From: Candidatus Paraprevotella stercoravium
GTDB lineage: Bacteria; Bacteroidota; Bacteroidia; Bacteroidales; Bacteroidaceae
Direction: 5' to 3'
Length of the DNA: 62,729 nucleotides
NCBI GenBank assembly: GCA_944320795.1
Contig: CALUIU010000018.1
Span: 1 to 62,729, forward strand
Positions 25,850-36,040 of the stretch are shown one piece after another (positions within the stretch are counted from its first letter, which is position 1; each line of letters starts with the position of its first letter). The notes under the pieces were generated by a model. It was not told the DNA's origin and made no database searches. It was given only the letters and a program-made list of their open reading frames with translations. The position numbers were made by a program, and so were the translations under genes.

Positions 25850-28315
25850 CTATCCCTGGAAATAAACCCGTTTCACACGGGTGCTGATGCCAGTGAGAAT
25901 CTCATATGGGATTGTTCCCAAAAGAGCGCTCAACACGGTTACCGGAAGGTTCTTTCCGAAGATTTCCACAGAATCTCCTTCCTTGCAGTCGATATCCGTA
26001 ACGTCAATCATACAGACATCCATACAGATATTGCCCACGTAAGGTGCTTTCTGTCCGTTTACCAGACAATATCCGTGTCCGCAACCCAATTTGCGGTTCA
26101 GTCCGTCGGCATAACCGATCGGAAGGGCGGCTATGCGACTGTCACGATGCAGGATGCCCTTGCGGCTGTAGCCCACGGTGTCTTCTTTAGGCACATCATG
26201 AATCTGTAGGATAGTTGTGCGCAGGGTACTGACGTGGTTGATGGTTTCGTTGTTACGTGAATTGATTCCGTAAAGACCCAGTCCGAGACGCACCATATCA
26301 AGATGACGTTCGGGGAAACGCTCAATGCCGGCACTGTTACAGATATGACGCAGGATTTTATGTGGGAACGCCTGCTGGAGCATATCGCTACCGTGCAGGA
26401 AACGTTCGTACTGTAATTTGGAGAACTCGTCGAATCCGTCGGCATCACTGCCCACAAAGTGTGAGAATACCGACCGCGGGATGACTGCCGTCTGATGTTT
26501 CAGTTTTTCGATAAGCTGTTCCATATCCTTGTATGGATCGAAACCCAAACGGTGCATGCCGGTGTCCAGCTTGATATGGATCGGATAGTTGGTGATGCCT
26601 TCTTTCTCTGCCGCATGAATCAGGGCGTCGAGCAGTCGGAAACTGTAGACTTCAGGTTCCAGCTCATATTCAAACAAGGTCTTGAAAGCGGTCATTTCCG
26701 GATTCATGATCATGATGTTTGATTTGATGCCGGCTTTTCTCAGGTCTGCTCCCTCATCGGCAACCGCTACAGCCAGATAGTCGGCATGATGATCCTGAAG
26801 TGTCTTGGCTATTTCGATGGCACCGGCACCATAGGCCGAAGCCTTGACCATACATACCATCTTGGTTTCCGGTTTCATGAAGCTGCGATAGTAGTTCATG
26901 TTTTCCACCACGGCGTTCAGGTCAATTTCCAGTATGGTTTCGTGCACCTTGAGTTCCAGCAGTTCGGTCAGTTCATCAAAGCGGAAGGCACGGGCTCCCT
27001 TGATGAGAATCACCTCGTTGCGTAAGGTTTCAAGAAGGCCGCTGCCGATCAGTTCATCGGTAGTGGCGAAGAAGTGATGCTCCATAGGGAAGCGGTCGGC
27101 AAACTGGCTGATGGCTTCGCCTACACCGATTATTTTCTTGATGTGGCGATTTTCCAGCAGAGTGGCTACCTTGCCATACAGTTCTTCCGGTTTTTCTCCG
27201 GTCTGGCACAAATCGCTCAGCAATACGGTGCGTTCTTTTCCCTGACAGTCCGGGCGGCGGTTCATGAAGTCCAGAGCAATATCCAATGCGTTGAAGTCCG
27301 AGTTGTAACTGTCGTTGATCAGCGTGCAGCCGTTTTTACCCTCAATCACCTCCAGACGCATGGCAATCGGTTCCAGCTGGGCCATTTTCTGTCGGATGAT
27401 GTTACGATCTAGATTCAGGTATAACGCCATAGCCAGACAATGAGTGGCATCCGTAATGGAAGCTTCGTCGATGAACGGAATTTCCACTTGATCGGTAGTG
27501 CCCTGATAACGATAGGTCAGCACCGTGGAGCGTTCCTGATATTCGGGGCGCACAAACAGGCGTGCGTCCGGATTATGGAATGACCATCCGAAGGCCTTGC
27601 TGCTCATACCATAGCTTTGGATGCCTTCCTTGATCATCGTATTGTCTTCATTATATATCAGAAGTTCTGCATCTTTAAAAAGCTTCAGTTTTTCGTGGCA
27701 TTTCTCGTCCATAGAAACGAAATTCTCCTGATGCGCATTACCTAATGACGTAAAGATGCCGTATTGGGGTTGGATGATGGTCTGTAAGGCCTCCATTTCG
27801 CCACACTGTGAGATGCCGGCTTCGAAAATACCCAGTTCGGTCTGGGCATTCAGATTCCAGATAGACAGCGGAACTCCGATCTGGGAATTATAGCTGCGTG
27901 GAGAGCGGGCTATGACGTAATTGTCCGACAGAATCTGGTAAAGCCACTCCTTGACTACCGTTTTACCGTTGCTGCCGGTGATTCCGATAATCGGAATGTT
28001 GAATGCTTCGCGATGGCGTTCTGCCAGGCGTTGCAGTGCTTTGAGCGGGTCCAGTACGACCAGAAAATTCGCATCAGTATAGACACTCATATCTTGAGGA
28101 GGAGCGCTGACTACAAAATTGCGTACTCCCCGTTGGTAAAGTTCCGGTATGTAATGATGTCCGTCGTTGCGATTGCTTTTCAGGGCGAAGAACAGAGATT
28201 CCTCCGGGAAGCATAAAGAACGGCTGTCTGTAAGGATCCAATCTATTTTGGAGTCCTGATTTCCGATGTGCTTGGCTCCGATGAGTGAAGCGATTTGTTC
28301 TAATGAATAGGCCAT
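25850..28315 (-). CDS. murF-alr: Bifunctional MurF / alanine racemase
   Basis: 821 residues. About residues 1-445 are MurF, which adds D-Ala-D-Ala to UDP-MurNAc-tripeptide: ATP loop GITGSNGKTVVKEW, then GIFEAGISQCGEME and INDSYNSDFNALD. From about 455 onward is a PLP alanine racemase: EIDLNAVVENMNYY, the PLP lysine in MVKASAYGAG, FSHFVGSDAD, and GNICMDVCMIDVTD. The fusion supplies D-Ala and uses it in the same cytoplasmic protein and is common in Bacteroidetes. The GSCFA gene precedes it by 6 nt in the same operon. Confidence 0.95.
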   Translation of the reverse strand: MAYSLEQIASLIGAKHIGNQDSKIDWILTDSRSLCFPEESLFFALKSNRNDGHHYIPELYQRGVRNFVVSAPPQDMSVYTDANFLVVLDPLKALQRLAERHREAFNIPIIGITGSNGKTVVKEWLYQILSDNYVIARSPRSYNSQIGVPLSIWNLNAQTELGIFEAGISQCGEMEALQTIIQPQYGIFTSLGNAHQENFVSMDEKCHEKLKLFKDAELLIYNEDNTMIKEGIQSYGMSSKAFGWSFHNPDARLFVRPEYQERSTVLTYRYQGTTDQVEIPFIDEASITDATHCLAMALYLNLDRNIIRQKMAQLEPIAMRLEVIEGKNGCTLINDSYNSDFNALDIALDFMNRRPDCQGKERTVLLSDLCQTGEKPEELYGKVATLLENRHIKKIIGVGEAISQFADRFPMEHHFFATTDELIGSGLLETLRNEVILIKGARAFRFDELTELLELKVHETILEIDLNAVVENMNYYRSFMKPETKMVCMVKASAYGAGAIEIAKTLQDHHADYLAVAVADEGADLRKAGIKSNIMIMNPEMTAFKTLFEYELEPEVYSFRLLDALIHAAEKEGITNYPIHIKLDTGMHRLGFDPYKDMEQLIEKLKHQTAVIPRSVFSHFVGSDADGFDEFSKLQYERFLHGSDMLQQAFPHKILRHICNSAGIERFPERHLDMVRLGLGLYGINSRNNETINHVSTLRTTILQIHDVPKEDTVGYSRKGILHRDSRIAALPIGYADGLNRKLGCGHGYCLVNGQKAPYVGNICMDVCMIDVTDIDCKEGDSVEIFGKNLPVTVLSALLGTIPYEILTGISTRVKRVYFQG

Positions 28316-28321
28316 ATTCTT

Positions 28322-29305
28322 TTATTTTAGACGACTAGATAACCAATCGAATTCATAATTTAATGCTAAGTTCGGATATTTTTTTTGTATGCTTTCTAAT
28401 TTTAACAAAGTTTTACTCAAAAAATCCTGATAGGCTTTTGAGTCAGGATGAGTGGGGCGATGCTCCAGAGCACGTTTGACAGATTCCCATTCTTTGACGA
28501 ATTCTTTGGTTTTAGAAGTAAAGAATGTTTTCTGGAAACATTCCCAGATATAGGCTACAGCCTGTGGGGAAGGATGGAGCATGTCTTCCTTATAAAAACG
28601 GTAATCACGCAGTTCATCCAGTACAATTTCGTAGGCAGGAAAATAAAAGCAAGATTCCGGGTGTGCGCGGCATACCTCGTCGGCTGCAAGAAGCAGCGTG
28701 GCTTTGCTGAGCTGGCTTCCGTGAAATCCGTATTTTGCATAGCGGTAAGGACTTATGGTAAACACGATGTGCAAACCGGGATTTTTCTGATGACACAAGG
28801 CTATGATTGTTTCCAGTTCCTCTTTGCAACGTTGGATATCCAGAGTGATTTCCTCAAAGAGACGTCCTGGCTGCTTGTGGCAGTTGCCAACAATCAATTG
28901 CTGTTCTTTCAGCCGGTAAGCCCGGTTGGTACCTAAGGTAAGAAATAAGGTATGTGCCTGCTGCAACAGCCGGCATGTATCTTCCAGCCGGTTTTGCAGG
29001 TTGTTGAGGCATGCTATGCGGCTGTGTCCGCAGAAACTGCTGTCGTGTAGCCAGGAATGCCATCCCTGATCTGATTCAAAAAGGAATTTCTCGGGAGTTA
29101 TTTCTCCGTTAAGTTCCTGAAAACACAGCCGGATGCTGGCCGGATTATACAATACCCCGAAAGGATTAACGGCACAGGAGAACTTGCGTGCGGCCATTTC
29201 CGAACCGATATTCTCGGCAAAACAGGAACCGATGAAGAGGGTCTGGTCGGAGGGATTAAGCGACGGAATGTTGTCCGGCAATTCAATTTGTGTCCTGAAT
29301 TCCAT
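28322..29305 (-). CDS. GSCFA-domain protein
   Basis: 327 residues with the naming motif LFIGSCFAENIG near residue 30, then NPFGVLYNP and HSSFCGHSR-like SGNH-hydrolase features, and DMLHPSPQAVAYIW with the Asp-His pair expected late in such hydrolases. The family is thought to be an SGNH esterase with unknown substrate; location next to murF-alr hints at a cell-envelope role. ATG at 29305 selected. Minus-strand TATTTTTG (29342-29349) is the likely operon promoter. Confidence 0.85.
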   Translation of the reverse strand: MEFRTQIELPDNIPSLNPSDQTLFIGSCFAENIGSEMAARKFSCAVNPFGVLYNPASIRLCFQELNGEITPEKFLFESDQGWHSWLHDSSFCGHSRIACLNNLQNRLEDTCRLLQQAHTLFLTLGTNRAYRLKEQQLIVGNCHKQPGRLFEEITLDIQRCKEELETIIALCHQKNPGLHIVFTISPYRYAKYGFHGSQLSKATLLLAADEVCRAHPESCFYFPAYEIVLDELRDYRFYKEDMLHPSPQAVAYIWECFQKTFFTSKTKEFVKEWESVKRALEHRPTHPDSKAYQDFLSKTLLKLESIQKKYPNLALNYEFDWLSSRLK

Positions 29306-29341
29306 ACGATGCAAATATTCTTTGGGAATAAATTTATCTTG

Positions 29342-29379
29342 CAAAAATAGGTAACTTCATCGAAATTATGCTAATTTTG
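29342..29379. promoter_or_regulatory. Divergent promoters for GSCFA-murF-alr and dxs-trkA
   Basis: Minus-strand TATTTTTG at 29342-29349 and plus-strand TAATTTTG at 29372-29379, both matching TAnnTTTG, within a 91-bp gap. Confidence 0.65.
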
Positions 29380-29396
29380 CGATAATTTATATCGTC

Positions 29397-31319
29397 ATGA
29401 GTAAGGAAAGCAACTTTAACTTATTGTCTAAAATAAATTTTCCTGCCGATCTGAGACAGCTTCCCGTAGAGAAGCTGCCGGAAGTCTGTGCGGAGCTGCG
29501 TCAGGATATTATCGATGAACTGGCCGACAATCCGGGGCATTTTGCTTCGAGTCTGGGAGTCGTAGAACTGACCGTGGCTCTTCATTATGTTTTTAATACG
29601 CCTTATGACCGTATTGTATGGGATGTAGGACATCAGGCATACGGACATAAGATCCTGACCGGCAGAAGAGAACGTTTTTCGACCAACCGGAAACTGCATG
29701 GTATTTGTCCGTTTCCTTCACCCGAGGAGAGCGAATACGACAGCTTTACCTGCGGACATGCGTCTAACTCTATTTCCGCGGCTTTAGGTATGTCGGTGGC
29801 TTTTGAAGAAAAAGGAGAAACCGACCGCAATGTCATTGCTGTAATTGGTGATGGCTCCATGAGTGGTGGCCTGGCATTTGAGGGGTTGAACAATACGTCG
29901 TCTACTCCCAATAATTTGTTGATTATTCTCAATGACAACAATATGAGCATTGACCGCAGTGTGGGAGGAATGAAACATTATCTGCTCCAGTTGCATACCA
30001 GTCCGTGGTATAACCGGCTGCGTTTCCGTGTTTCACAAAAACTGTATCGTTGGGGATGGCTCAACGACGAACGCAAGAACAGCATTATCCGTTTCAACAA
30101 TTCTCTGAAATCACTGATCAGTAACCAACAGAATATTTTCGAAGGAATGAATATCCGTTATTTCGGACCGTGTGACGGGCATAATATTCTGGAATTGGTG
30201 CAGGTGCTTCGTGATATTAAAAATATGAAGGGCCCGAAACTGCTGCATTTGCATACGGTGAAGGGAAAGGGTTTCAAACCGGCCGAAAAAGCGGCGACAA
30301 TCTGGCATGCTCCCGGAAAGTTCGATAAGGATACCGGAGAGCGTATTGTAAGCGACACCAGCAGTCAGCCACCCAGATATCAGGATGTGTTTGGAAATAC
30401 TTTGTTGGAGCTGGCTCAGCAGAACGATCGTATCGTAGGAGTGACGCCGGCCATGCCGACGGGGTGTTCTATGAATATACTGATGACGGCTATGCCCGAC
30501 CGTGCCTTTGATGTGGGTATAGCTGAAGGTCATGCCGTAACGTTCTCGGGAGGAATGGCTAAGGAAGGAATGTTGCCTTTCTGCAATATCTATTCGGCAT
30601 TTGCTCAGAGGGCATATGACAATATCATTCATGATGTGGCTATACAGAGATTGAATGTGGTATTGTGTCTGGACCGTGCCGGACTGGTCGGTGAAGACGG
30701 ACCGACACATCATGGAGCGTTTGATCTGGCTTATTTGCGCCCGATACCGCATCTTACTATTGCTTCGCCCCGTAACGAGCATGAGTTACGCCATCTGATG
30801 TATACGGCACAGTTGCCCGATAAGGGACCTTTTGTCATCCGTTATCCTCGTGGTTGCGGACATCTGGTAAACTGGAAATGCGAAATGAGGGAGCTTACGG
30901 TAGGCAAGGGAGAAAAACTGCGTGAAGGTGCCGATCTGGCTGTTCTGACATTGGGCCCTATCGCTTACGAGGCTGAAAAGGCTATAGAAAAAGCTGAAAA
31001 AGAGGCTGAAGCGCGGGGAGAAAGTCTGACGGTTGCGCATTACGACATGCGTTTCCTGAAACCGATAGATACGGAGATTCTTGAGGAGGTTGCCCACAAA
31101 TTTACACGGGTCATTACCATTGAGGATGGTGTGGTTTCCGGTGGTTTGGGCAGCGCCGTTCTGGAATATATGGCCGATAACGGGTATACTTTGAAAATAA
31201 AGCGTCTGGGATTGCCGGATGAGTTTGTAGAGCATGGGGCAGTGAATCAGCTTTATCAGATTGTAGGGCTTGATAGCGAAAGTATTGCCCGCGAAATTAT
31301 ACAATTAGTAAAACATTGA
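29397..31319 (+). CDS. dxs: 1-deoxy-D-xylulose-5-phosphate synthase
   Basis: 640 residues. Joins pyruvate and glyceraldehyde-3-phosphate, the first step of the MEP isoprenoid pathway, and also feeds thiamine and pyridoxal synthesis. The thiamine-diphosphate motif [16 protein letters not shown] ends with [23 protein letters not shown] and [16 protein letters not shown] carry substrate-binding His residues; [16 protein letters not shown] marks the pyrimidine-binding domain. The C-terminal transketolase domain is complete. Three nt separate it from trkA. Confidence 0.97.
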   Translation: MSKESNFNLLSKINFPADLRQLPVEKLPEVCAELRQDIIDELADNPGHFASSLGVVELTVALHYVFNTPYDRIVWDVGHQAYGHKILTGRRERFSTNRKLHGICPFPSPEESEYDSFTCGHASNSISAALGMSVAFEEKGETDRNVIAVIGDGSMSGGLAFEGLNNTSSTPNNLLIILNDNNMSIDRSVGGMKHYLLQLHTSPWYNRLRFRVSQKLYRWGWLNDERKNSIIRFNNSLKSLISNQQNIFEGMNIRYFGPCDGHNILELVQVLRDIKNMKGPKLLHLHTVKGKGFKPAEKAATIWHAPGKFDKDTGERIVSDTSSQPPRYQDVFGNTLLELAQQNDRIVGVTPAMPTGCSMNILMTAMPDRAFDVGIAEGHAVTFSGGMAKEGMLPFCNIYSAFAQRAYDNIIHDVAIQRLNVVLCLDRAGLVGEDGPTHHGAFDLAYLRPIPHLTIASPRNEHELRHLMYTAQLPDKGPFVIRYPRGCGHLVNWKCEMRELTVGKGEKLREGADLAVLTLGPIAYEAEKAIEKAEKEAEARGESLTVAHYDMRFLKPIDTEILEEVAHKFTRVITIEDGVVSGGLGSAVLEYMADNGYTLKIKRLGLPDEFVEHGAVNQLYQIVGLDSESIAREIIQLVKH

Positions 31320-31322
31320 TCT

Positions 31323-32666
31323 ATGAAAATAGTGATTGCTGGGGCCGGAGGAGTAGGCACCCATTTGGCTGAACTTTTATCCAAAGAAGACCAGGATATC
31401 GTACTGATTGACGAAAATCCGGAAAAACTGGCAAATATTGCCAACAGTTTTGACCTGATGACATTAAATGTGCATCCTACTTCGATTAATGGTCTGAGAG
31501 AAGCGGGTACCAATAAGGCTGATCTGTTTATTGCCGTAACTCCCGATGAAACCAAAAATATGACTTGCTGTATGCTGGCAAGTGCCATGGGGGCGCAAAA
31601 GACTGTGGCCCGAATAGATAATGATGAGTATCTGTTGCCCCAACACAGTGAGTTTTTCAAGAAAATGGGTATTAATTCCATGATCTATCCGGAGTTGTTG
31701 GCTGCCGGTGAGATTACCGAGGCATTGAAACGAAGCTGGGTACGTCAATGGTGGGAAGTGCACGACGGTGCGCTGATCATGCTGGGTATCAAACTTCGGG
31801 AAACGGCGGAAATTCTGAATATTCCGTTTAAGGCACTGAATGGATCTGGTGTAAATTATCATATTGTAGCCATCAAGCGGGGGGAGGAAACCATCATTCC
31901 GAACGGTGACGACGAACTGAAGTCGGGCGATCTGGCCTATTTCATGTGTACCAAGAAATATATTCCTTATATCCGTAAGATTGTGGGAAAGGAACATTAT
32001 GAAGATGTGCGCAATGTGATGATTATGGGCGGAGGAATGATCAGCGTGCATGCGGCGAAATTCGCTCCAAGCTATATGAATGTGAAAATCATCGAGCAGG
32101 ATACAGCCAAGTGTATGGAACTGAATAATCTGTTGGAAACGGATGATGCTCTGGTGATTCATGGTGACGGGCGTGACGCTTCCCTGCTGATGGATGAGGA
32201 TATTGAGCACACACAGGCCTTTGTGGCGCTGACCGATCAGACGGAAATCAATATTCTGGCCTGTCTGACAGCCAAGCGTATGGGAGTGCGCAAGACGGTG
32301 GCCCTGATCGAGAATATGGATTATATCGGTATGGCTGAAAAACTGGATATCGGTACGATTATCAACAAGAAAGAAATTGCGGCCAGCCATATTTACCAGC
32401 TGATGCTGGATGCCGATGTGGCCAATGTGAAGTGTCTGACTCTTGCCAATGCGGATGTGGCTGAATTCCTGGTAAAACCGAATGCCAAGGTCACTAAAAA
32501 AGAGGTGAAGGATCTGGGGCTTCCGCATGGAGTAACCCTTGGAGGTCTGGTACGCGCCGGAGAGGGAATGCTGGTGAGCGGTAATACACAGATTCAGGCC
32601 GGTGACCGTGTGGTGGTGTTCTGCAAGAGCATGCTGATGAAAAAACTGGATAAATATTTTAACTGA
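31323..32666 (+). CDS. trkA: TrkA, potassium uptake regulatory subunit
   Basis: 447 residues arranged as two tandem RCK units: NAD-binding MKIVIAGAGGVGTHLAELL at the start and VMIMGGGMISVHAAKF near residue 235, each followed by an RCK_C domain. It forms the cytoplasmic ring that gates the TrkH channel. No trkH gene follows inside the window, so the partner must be elsewhere or absent from this operon. It is coupled to dxs; the terminator at 32703 ends the unit. Confidence 0.93.
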   Translation: MKIVIAGAGGVGTHLAELLSKEDQDIVLIDENPEKLANIANSFDLMTLNVHPTSINGLREAGTNKADLFIAVTPDETKNMTCCMLASAMGAQKTVARIDNDEYLLPQHSEFFKKMGINSMIYPELLAAGEITEALKRSWVRQWWEVHDGALIMLGIKLRETAEILNIPFKALNGSGVNYHIVAIKRGEETIIPNGDDELKSGDLAYFMCTKKYIPYIRKIVGKEHYEDVRNVMIMGGGMISVHAAKFAPSYMNVKIIEQDTAKCMELNNLLETDDALVIHGDGRDASLLMDEDIEHTQAFVALTDQTEINILACLTAKRMGVRKTVALIENMDYIGMAEKLDIGTIINKKEIAASHIYQLMLDADVANVKCLTLANADVAEFLVKPNAKVTKKEVKDLGLPHGVTLGGLVRAGEGMLVSGNTQIQAGDRVVVFCKSMLMKKLDKYFN

Positions 32667-32702
32667 TGAAATACGGGACCGGAAAATGACCGGAAAGATA
32701 TG

Positions 32703-32739
32703 AAAAAGAGGAGCGCTTTCAAGAAGCGCTCCTCTTTTT
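32703..32739. terminator. Strong bidirectional terminator after trkA
   Basis: A 16-bp perfect stem (32703-32718 against 32724-32739) with a 5-nt loop and A/T-run flanks; it can also end the convergent DUF4435 gene. Confidence 0.9.
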
Positions 32740-32752
32740 CATATTTGTTAGA

Positions 32753-33853
32753 TTACAGATAATTGTCGTCATCGTCATCAACCTCATCGGCCATGTCATA
32801 ATAAGACAAGGGAGGAGTGTCTGAGGGTTTCGGGGCATTACTTGTCGCTTCTTCCTGTTCATCATTCTCTAAAAAGGTGATCAGGTCCTGTCGCAGACGC
32901 TGATAAGGAGGAGCGCTCTTGAAATTGATGTTTTTGCGTAACATGGATTCTACGGTACTTTGGCTGTGCTGATAGCAGGACAGTTCGTTTTGCATCTGTG
33001 TTTCATGCTCGGCCAGATTGCGGATTTCCCGCTCACGTTCCTTGCGCAACAGGGTGCATACAGGGTTCAGCAGTGGGCAGATAATGTTTTCAAAAAGGGT
33101 ATGTCCCTGCATATACAGATAAGTGGTTTCCGGGGTAACTCCCAGCTTTATCAATTCTTCTTTTAGCGGTTCATATGCCCCCTTGGCTTGCGGAAAGTGA
33201 TTTTGCAGATAACCGATTTTCCGGTTTACCCGTTTCCGGATGGCTTCCAATGTATGTTCCGGGTGATATACATTGATTTCGGAGAAAGATACGATATTGC
33301 CGAATTCGGTCATTGTAAAGTCCCGGTAGAAGTTATTCCGGTATGCCCAGATAGACCACACGAACAGGGGCCAGATAATTTTGGAGAATTCGGTCAGAAA
33401 ACTTTCCAGGTCAATGATGCGGTGGTCATTGAGGGTGGCCATGACACATACGCTGTGCAGACTTTCTGCATAGCACTGGTAATTCTCGATGGCATAAACA
33501 TAGGTGTGGAAGATATAGGGACTGTGATTGATGAGGCGCGAAGTGTAGTTGGTGTCCTGGAGGAGATAATCGTAGTCGGCATCTACACAGGCAATCATAT
33601 CCGTACCCAATTGTTTGCCCAGCTGGTTCATCAGTACAATTTTCTTGCCTTTGCCCAAATTGGTGCGCGAAGGGAGCATCACCTCAAAATAACGCCGGTC
33701 GTTTTCAAACTCATCGAGGACCATGCGCCAGAAGAACACGTCATCATAGCTTTCCACATAGGCGATGATTTTCTTGCGCGCAGTCTTGGAGCGCATCCTG
33801 TTGGCGGCTCCCAGATAGAGCGAGTTCAAATGTTCGGATAATCGTTTGGCCAT
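32753..33853 (-). CDS. DUF4435 protein (TOPRIM-like, AriB-like)
   Basis: 366 residues. The N-terminal half has the TOPRIM pattern of DUF4435: E34 in AYVESYDDVFFW and the DxD pair D91/D93 in CVDADYDYL, typical of metal-dependent nucleases. The C-terminal part is helical (HETQMQNELSCYQHSQS) and ends in an acidic tail with five Asp in a row. It lies 26 nt downstream of an ABC-type ATPase gene. In the phage-defence system PARIS, AriA (ATPase) and AriB (DUF4435) are encoded in this order. Function here is inferred. Confidence 0.75.
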   Translation of the reverse strand: MAKRLSEHLNSLYLGAANRMRSKTARKKIIAYVESYDDVFFWRMVLDEFENDRRYFEVMLPSRTNLGKGKKIVLMNQLGKQLGTDMIACVDADYDYLLQDTNYTSRLINHSPYIFHTYVYAIENYQCYAESLHSVCVMATLNDHRIIDLESFLTEFSKIIWPLFVWSIWAYRNNFYRDFTMTEFGNIVSFSEINVYHPEHTLEAIRKRVNRKIGYLQNHFPQAKGAYEPLKEELIKLGVTPETTYLYMQGHTLFENIICPLLNPVCTLLRKEREREIRNLAEHETQMQNELSCYQHSQSTVESMLRKNINFKSAPPYQRLRQDLITFLENDEQEEATSNAPKPSDTPPLSYYDMADEVDDDDDNYL

Positions 33854-33879
33854 AGCTGCCTCCTTTTGTTAAAGTGTGG

Positions 33880-34704
33880 TTATTCGGTGGTGATGTCCGA
33901 TACTTCGGTTACGGCATCCAGCCAGCCGTTCATGATTACGGCAGGAGAGTGGGTGGTAAGGATGATCTGCACATTGGGGTTGATCTGCCGTATGGTGGTG
34001 ATGAGCTTCTGTTGCCATTCGATGTGCAGACTCACTTCCGGTTCGTCCATAAACAGTACGTAGGGGGTTTTATCCTCAACCAGTACGGTGAGCAGGATGA
34101 CCAGGATCTGTTTCTCACCGGAAGAAAGCTGATAGGGAGACAGTACTTCACCGATTTGGGTAAAAAATATCTCATTGCTTTTGCGGACAATCTTCTTTCC
34201 GGTTTCCTGAAAGAAATCATCAATCAGATCCTGAAACCGTTTTTTGGCTTCGGCCTGTTCACGCGCTTTGTTCTGTGCTTCCGGATCACCGCTGGTCAGC
34301 ATTTCGATCATGCGGTTACCTACATTTACCTGATAGTCCAGATAACGCCGTTGCAGCTGGTAAATCTGCCAGTCCAGTTCGGTAGCTACACGGGCATCGG
34401 TCAGCTTTTCAATCAGTCCGCCGTGAATCAGCGGACGGTCTACACTGCGGATGACATCGAAATGGATACAGGTGGCATCTTCCGGATAAAAAGACAGTTT
34501 TACGCCTCCCGGCATTTCACGCTCCAAAGCTCTGTTGGTAGCAAGAAGCTGCTTGATGACTTTGTTCAGAATCGTACTTTTACCGACACCGTTTACTCCA
34601 CTCAGAATGTTGACATCCTTTTGCAGATCCCATATGATATGATGCCGTCCGCTCCATAAAGAATCTATCTCAATGCGGCGGATATATTCTCCAACTTTTT
34701 CCAT
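33880..34704 (-). CDS. ABC/SMC-type AAA ATPase (AriA-like)
   Basis: 274 residues with a full ATPase set: Walker A GVNGVGKST (36-44), signature LSSGEKQ (193-199), Walker B VLFMDEPE (216-223) and switch His in TTHSP (250-254). It belongs to the AAA_15/AAA_21 group of stand-alone ATPases. The segment between Walker A and the signature is only about 150 residues, so the coiled-coil insert is short; E. coli AriA is considerably longer. ATG at 34704; the longer frame to 34758 lies on the promoter. Co-transcribed with the DUF4435 gene. Confidence 0.8.
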   Translation of the reverse strand: MEKVGEYIRRIEIDSLWSGRHHIIWDLQKDVNILSGVNGVGKSTILNKVIKQLLATNRALEREMPGGVKLSFYPEDATCIHFDVIRSVDRPLIHGGLIEKLTDARVATELDWQIYQLQRRYLDYQVNVGNRMIEMLTSGDPEAQNKAREQAEAKKRFQDLIDDFFQETGKKIVRKSNEIFFTQIGEVLSPYQLSSGEKQILVILLTVLVEDKTPYVLFMDEPEVSLHIEWQQKLITTIRQINPNVQIILTTHSPAVIMNGWLDAVTEVSDITTE

Positions 34705-34726
34705 AATATAAAGTTTATGCTCCTTA

Positions 34727-34734
34727 CAAAGATA
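34727..34734 (-). promoter_or_regulatory. Promoter -7 box of the ATPase-DUF4435 pair
   Basis: Minus-strand TATCTTTG, a perfect TAnnTTTG, 22 nt before the ATPase start. The pair therefore has its own promoter. Confidence 0.65.
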
Positions 34735-35039
34735 GATTTTCCGCATGAATAAAACCACTTTTTCAGGGAAAATCTTTCCGGTTCGGACTGATTCGTTTTT
34801 TCATACAAAAATAGGGTGATAAAGAGGATTGTAAGGATTGGTGAGACATTGAATCGAAAAACTTTTGTCTTTGCATGCGGTCCGTCCGTGAACCGTTCCT
34901 ATGGAATAGGAGGACGCAACTGCTTTCCGGGCAGAAATCATATTGAAATATACTGTCGGTTTTCCGTCTTTGATGTTCATGAATATCCGAAACTTTGCAC
35001 GTTGAAAAAAAACACTTTATTCTATCGGCTTTTACAATA
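34735..35039. other. Intergenic stretch, no assigned gene
   Basis: About 300 bp between the ATPase promoter and the promoter of the nucleotidyltransferase. Open frames of 59 to 100 codons exist on both strands but overlap each other and match nothing I recognise. The one with the best start is a 59-codon minus-strand frame at about 34803-34982. No clear hairpin or leader seen. Confidence 0.3.
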
Positions 35040-35055
35040 TATTTTTGTACTTTTG
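35040..35055 (+). promoter_or_regulatory. Overlapping -7 boxes before the nucleotidyltransferase
   Basis: TATTTTTG (35040-35047) is directly followed by TACTTTTG (35048-35055); both fit TAnnTTTG. Confidence 0.6.
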
Positions 35056-35099
35056 TACACAGTAACAATCATAACCTAATAGTTTAAAAATAAGCGAAA

Positions 35100-36014
35100 A
35101 TGAAACCTACTTTATTTCTTTTGGCTGCTGGTATGGGTAGCCGTTACGGTGGTTTGAAGCAGCTCGACGGGCTGGGTCCAAACGGAGAAACAATCATGGA
35201 CTACTCTATTTACGATGCCATTCAGGCCGGATTCGGTAAACTGGTATTTGTGATCCGTAAGGATTTCGAGCAGGAGTTCCGTGATAAGATCATCAGCAAG
35301 TATGAGGGACACATCCCATGTGAACTGGTATTTCAGGCACTGGATGCTCTGCCAGAAGGATTTACTTGTCCGGAAGGTCGTGAGAAGCCATGGGGAACAA
35401 ACCATGCGGTAATGATGGGTAAGGATGTCATTAAGGAACCTTTCTGTGTCATCAACTGCGATGACTTCTACAATCGTGATGCTTTCATGGCTATCGGTAA
35501 GTTCTTGAGCGAGCTGCCTGAAGGTGCTACAAACCAGTATGCAATGGTTGGTTTCCGTATCGGAAACACTTTGTCAGAGAACGGTTCAGTAGCTCGTGGC
35601 GTTTGCGCTAAGGATGACAAGGGTAACTTGTCTGCTATTGTAGAGCGTACTGAGATCATGAAGGTTGACGGTGAGATCTGCTACAAGGACGAGAACGGCA
35701 ACTGGACTCCGGTTGGTGGCGAGAACACTCCGGTTTCTATGAACATGTGGGGATTCACTCCAGACTACTTCGCATACAGCGAGGAGTTCTTCAAGACTTT
35801 CCTGAGCAATCCTAAGAATATGGAGAATCTGAAGTCTGAGTTCTTCATTCCTTTGATGGTAGATAAATTGATCAACGACGGTACTGCTACCGTTAAGATC
35901 CTGGATACAACTTCAAAATGGTTCGGTGTAACTTACGCAGCAGATCGTGATGGTGTTGTTGCCCGCATCAAGGCATTGGTTGACGAAGGTGTTTATCCTG
36001 CAAAATTGTTCTAA
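35100..36014 (+). CDS. Sugar-phosphate nucleotidyltransferase-like protein
   Basis: 304 residues with an NTP-transferase fold: LLAAGMGSRYGGLKQL (nucleotide loop with Arg and Lys), CVINCDDFYNRDA (metal-binding Asp pair) and ETP-like central strands. Relatives activate sugars as NDP-sugars. The exact sugar is not deducible and no kinase or glycan cluster adjoins. Strong codon bias (GGT, GAC, AAG, TTC preferred) and a well-defined promoter suggest high expression. Monocistronic. Confidence 0.8.
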   Translation: MKPTLFLLAAGMGSRYGGLKQLDGLGPNGETIMDYSIYDAIQAGFGKLVFVIRKDFEQEFRDKIISKYEGHIPCELVFQALDALPEGFTCPEGREKPWGTNHAVMMGKDVIKEPFCVINCDDFYNRDAFMAIGKFLSELPEGATNQYAMVGFRIGNTLSENGSVARGVCAKDDKGNLSAIVERTEIMKVDGEICYKDENGNWTPVGGENTPVSMNMWGFTPDYFAYSEEFFKTFLSNPKNMENLKSEFFIPLMVDKLINDGTATVKILDTTSKWFGVTYAADRDGVVARIKALVDEGVYPAKLF

Positions 36015-36040
36015 TCAGAAGAGAACAAAGATATGTAAGG

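Noticed and set aside
25850-28315. MurF-alanine racemase fusion as a novel fusion
   Set aside because: This arrangement is widespread in Bacteroidetes and already known.
31464-32528. 354-codon minus-strand frame inside trkA
   Set aside because: Antisense shadow rich in His/Gln/Ile, caused by codon bias of trkA.
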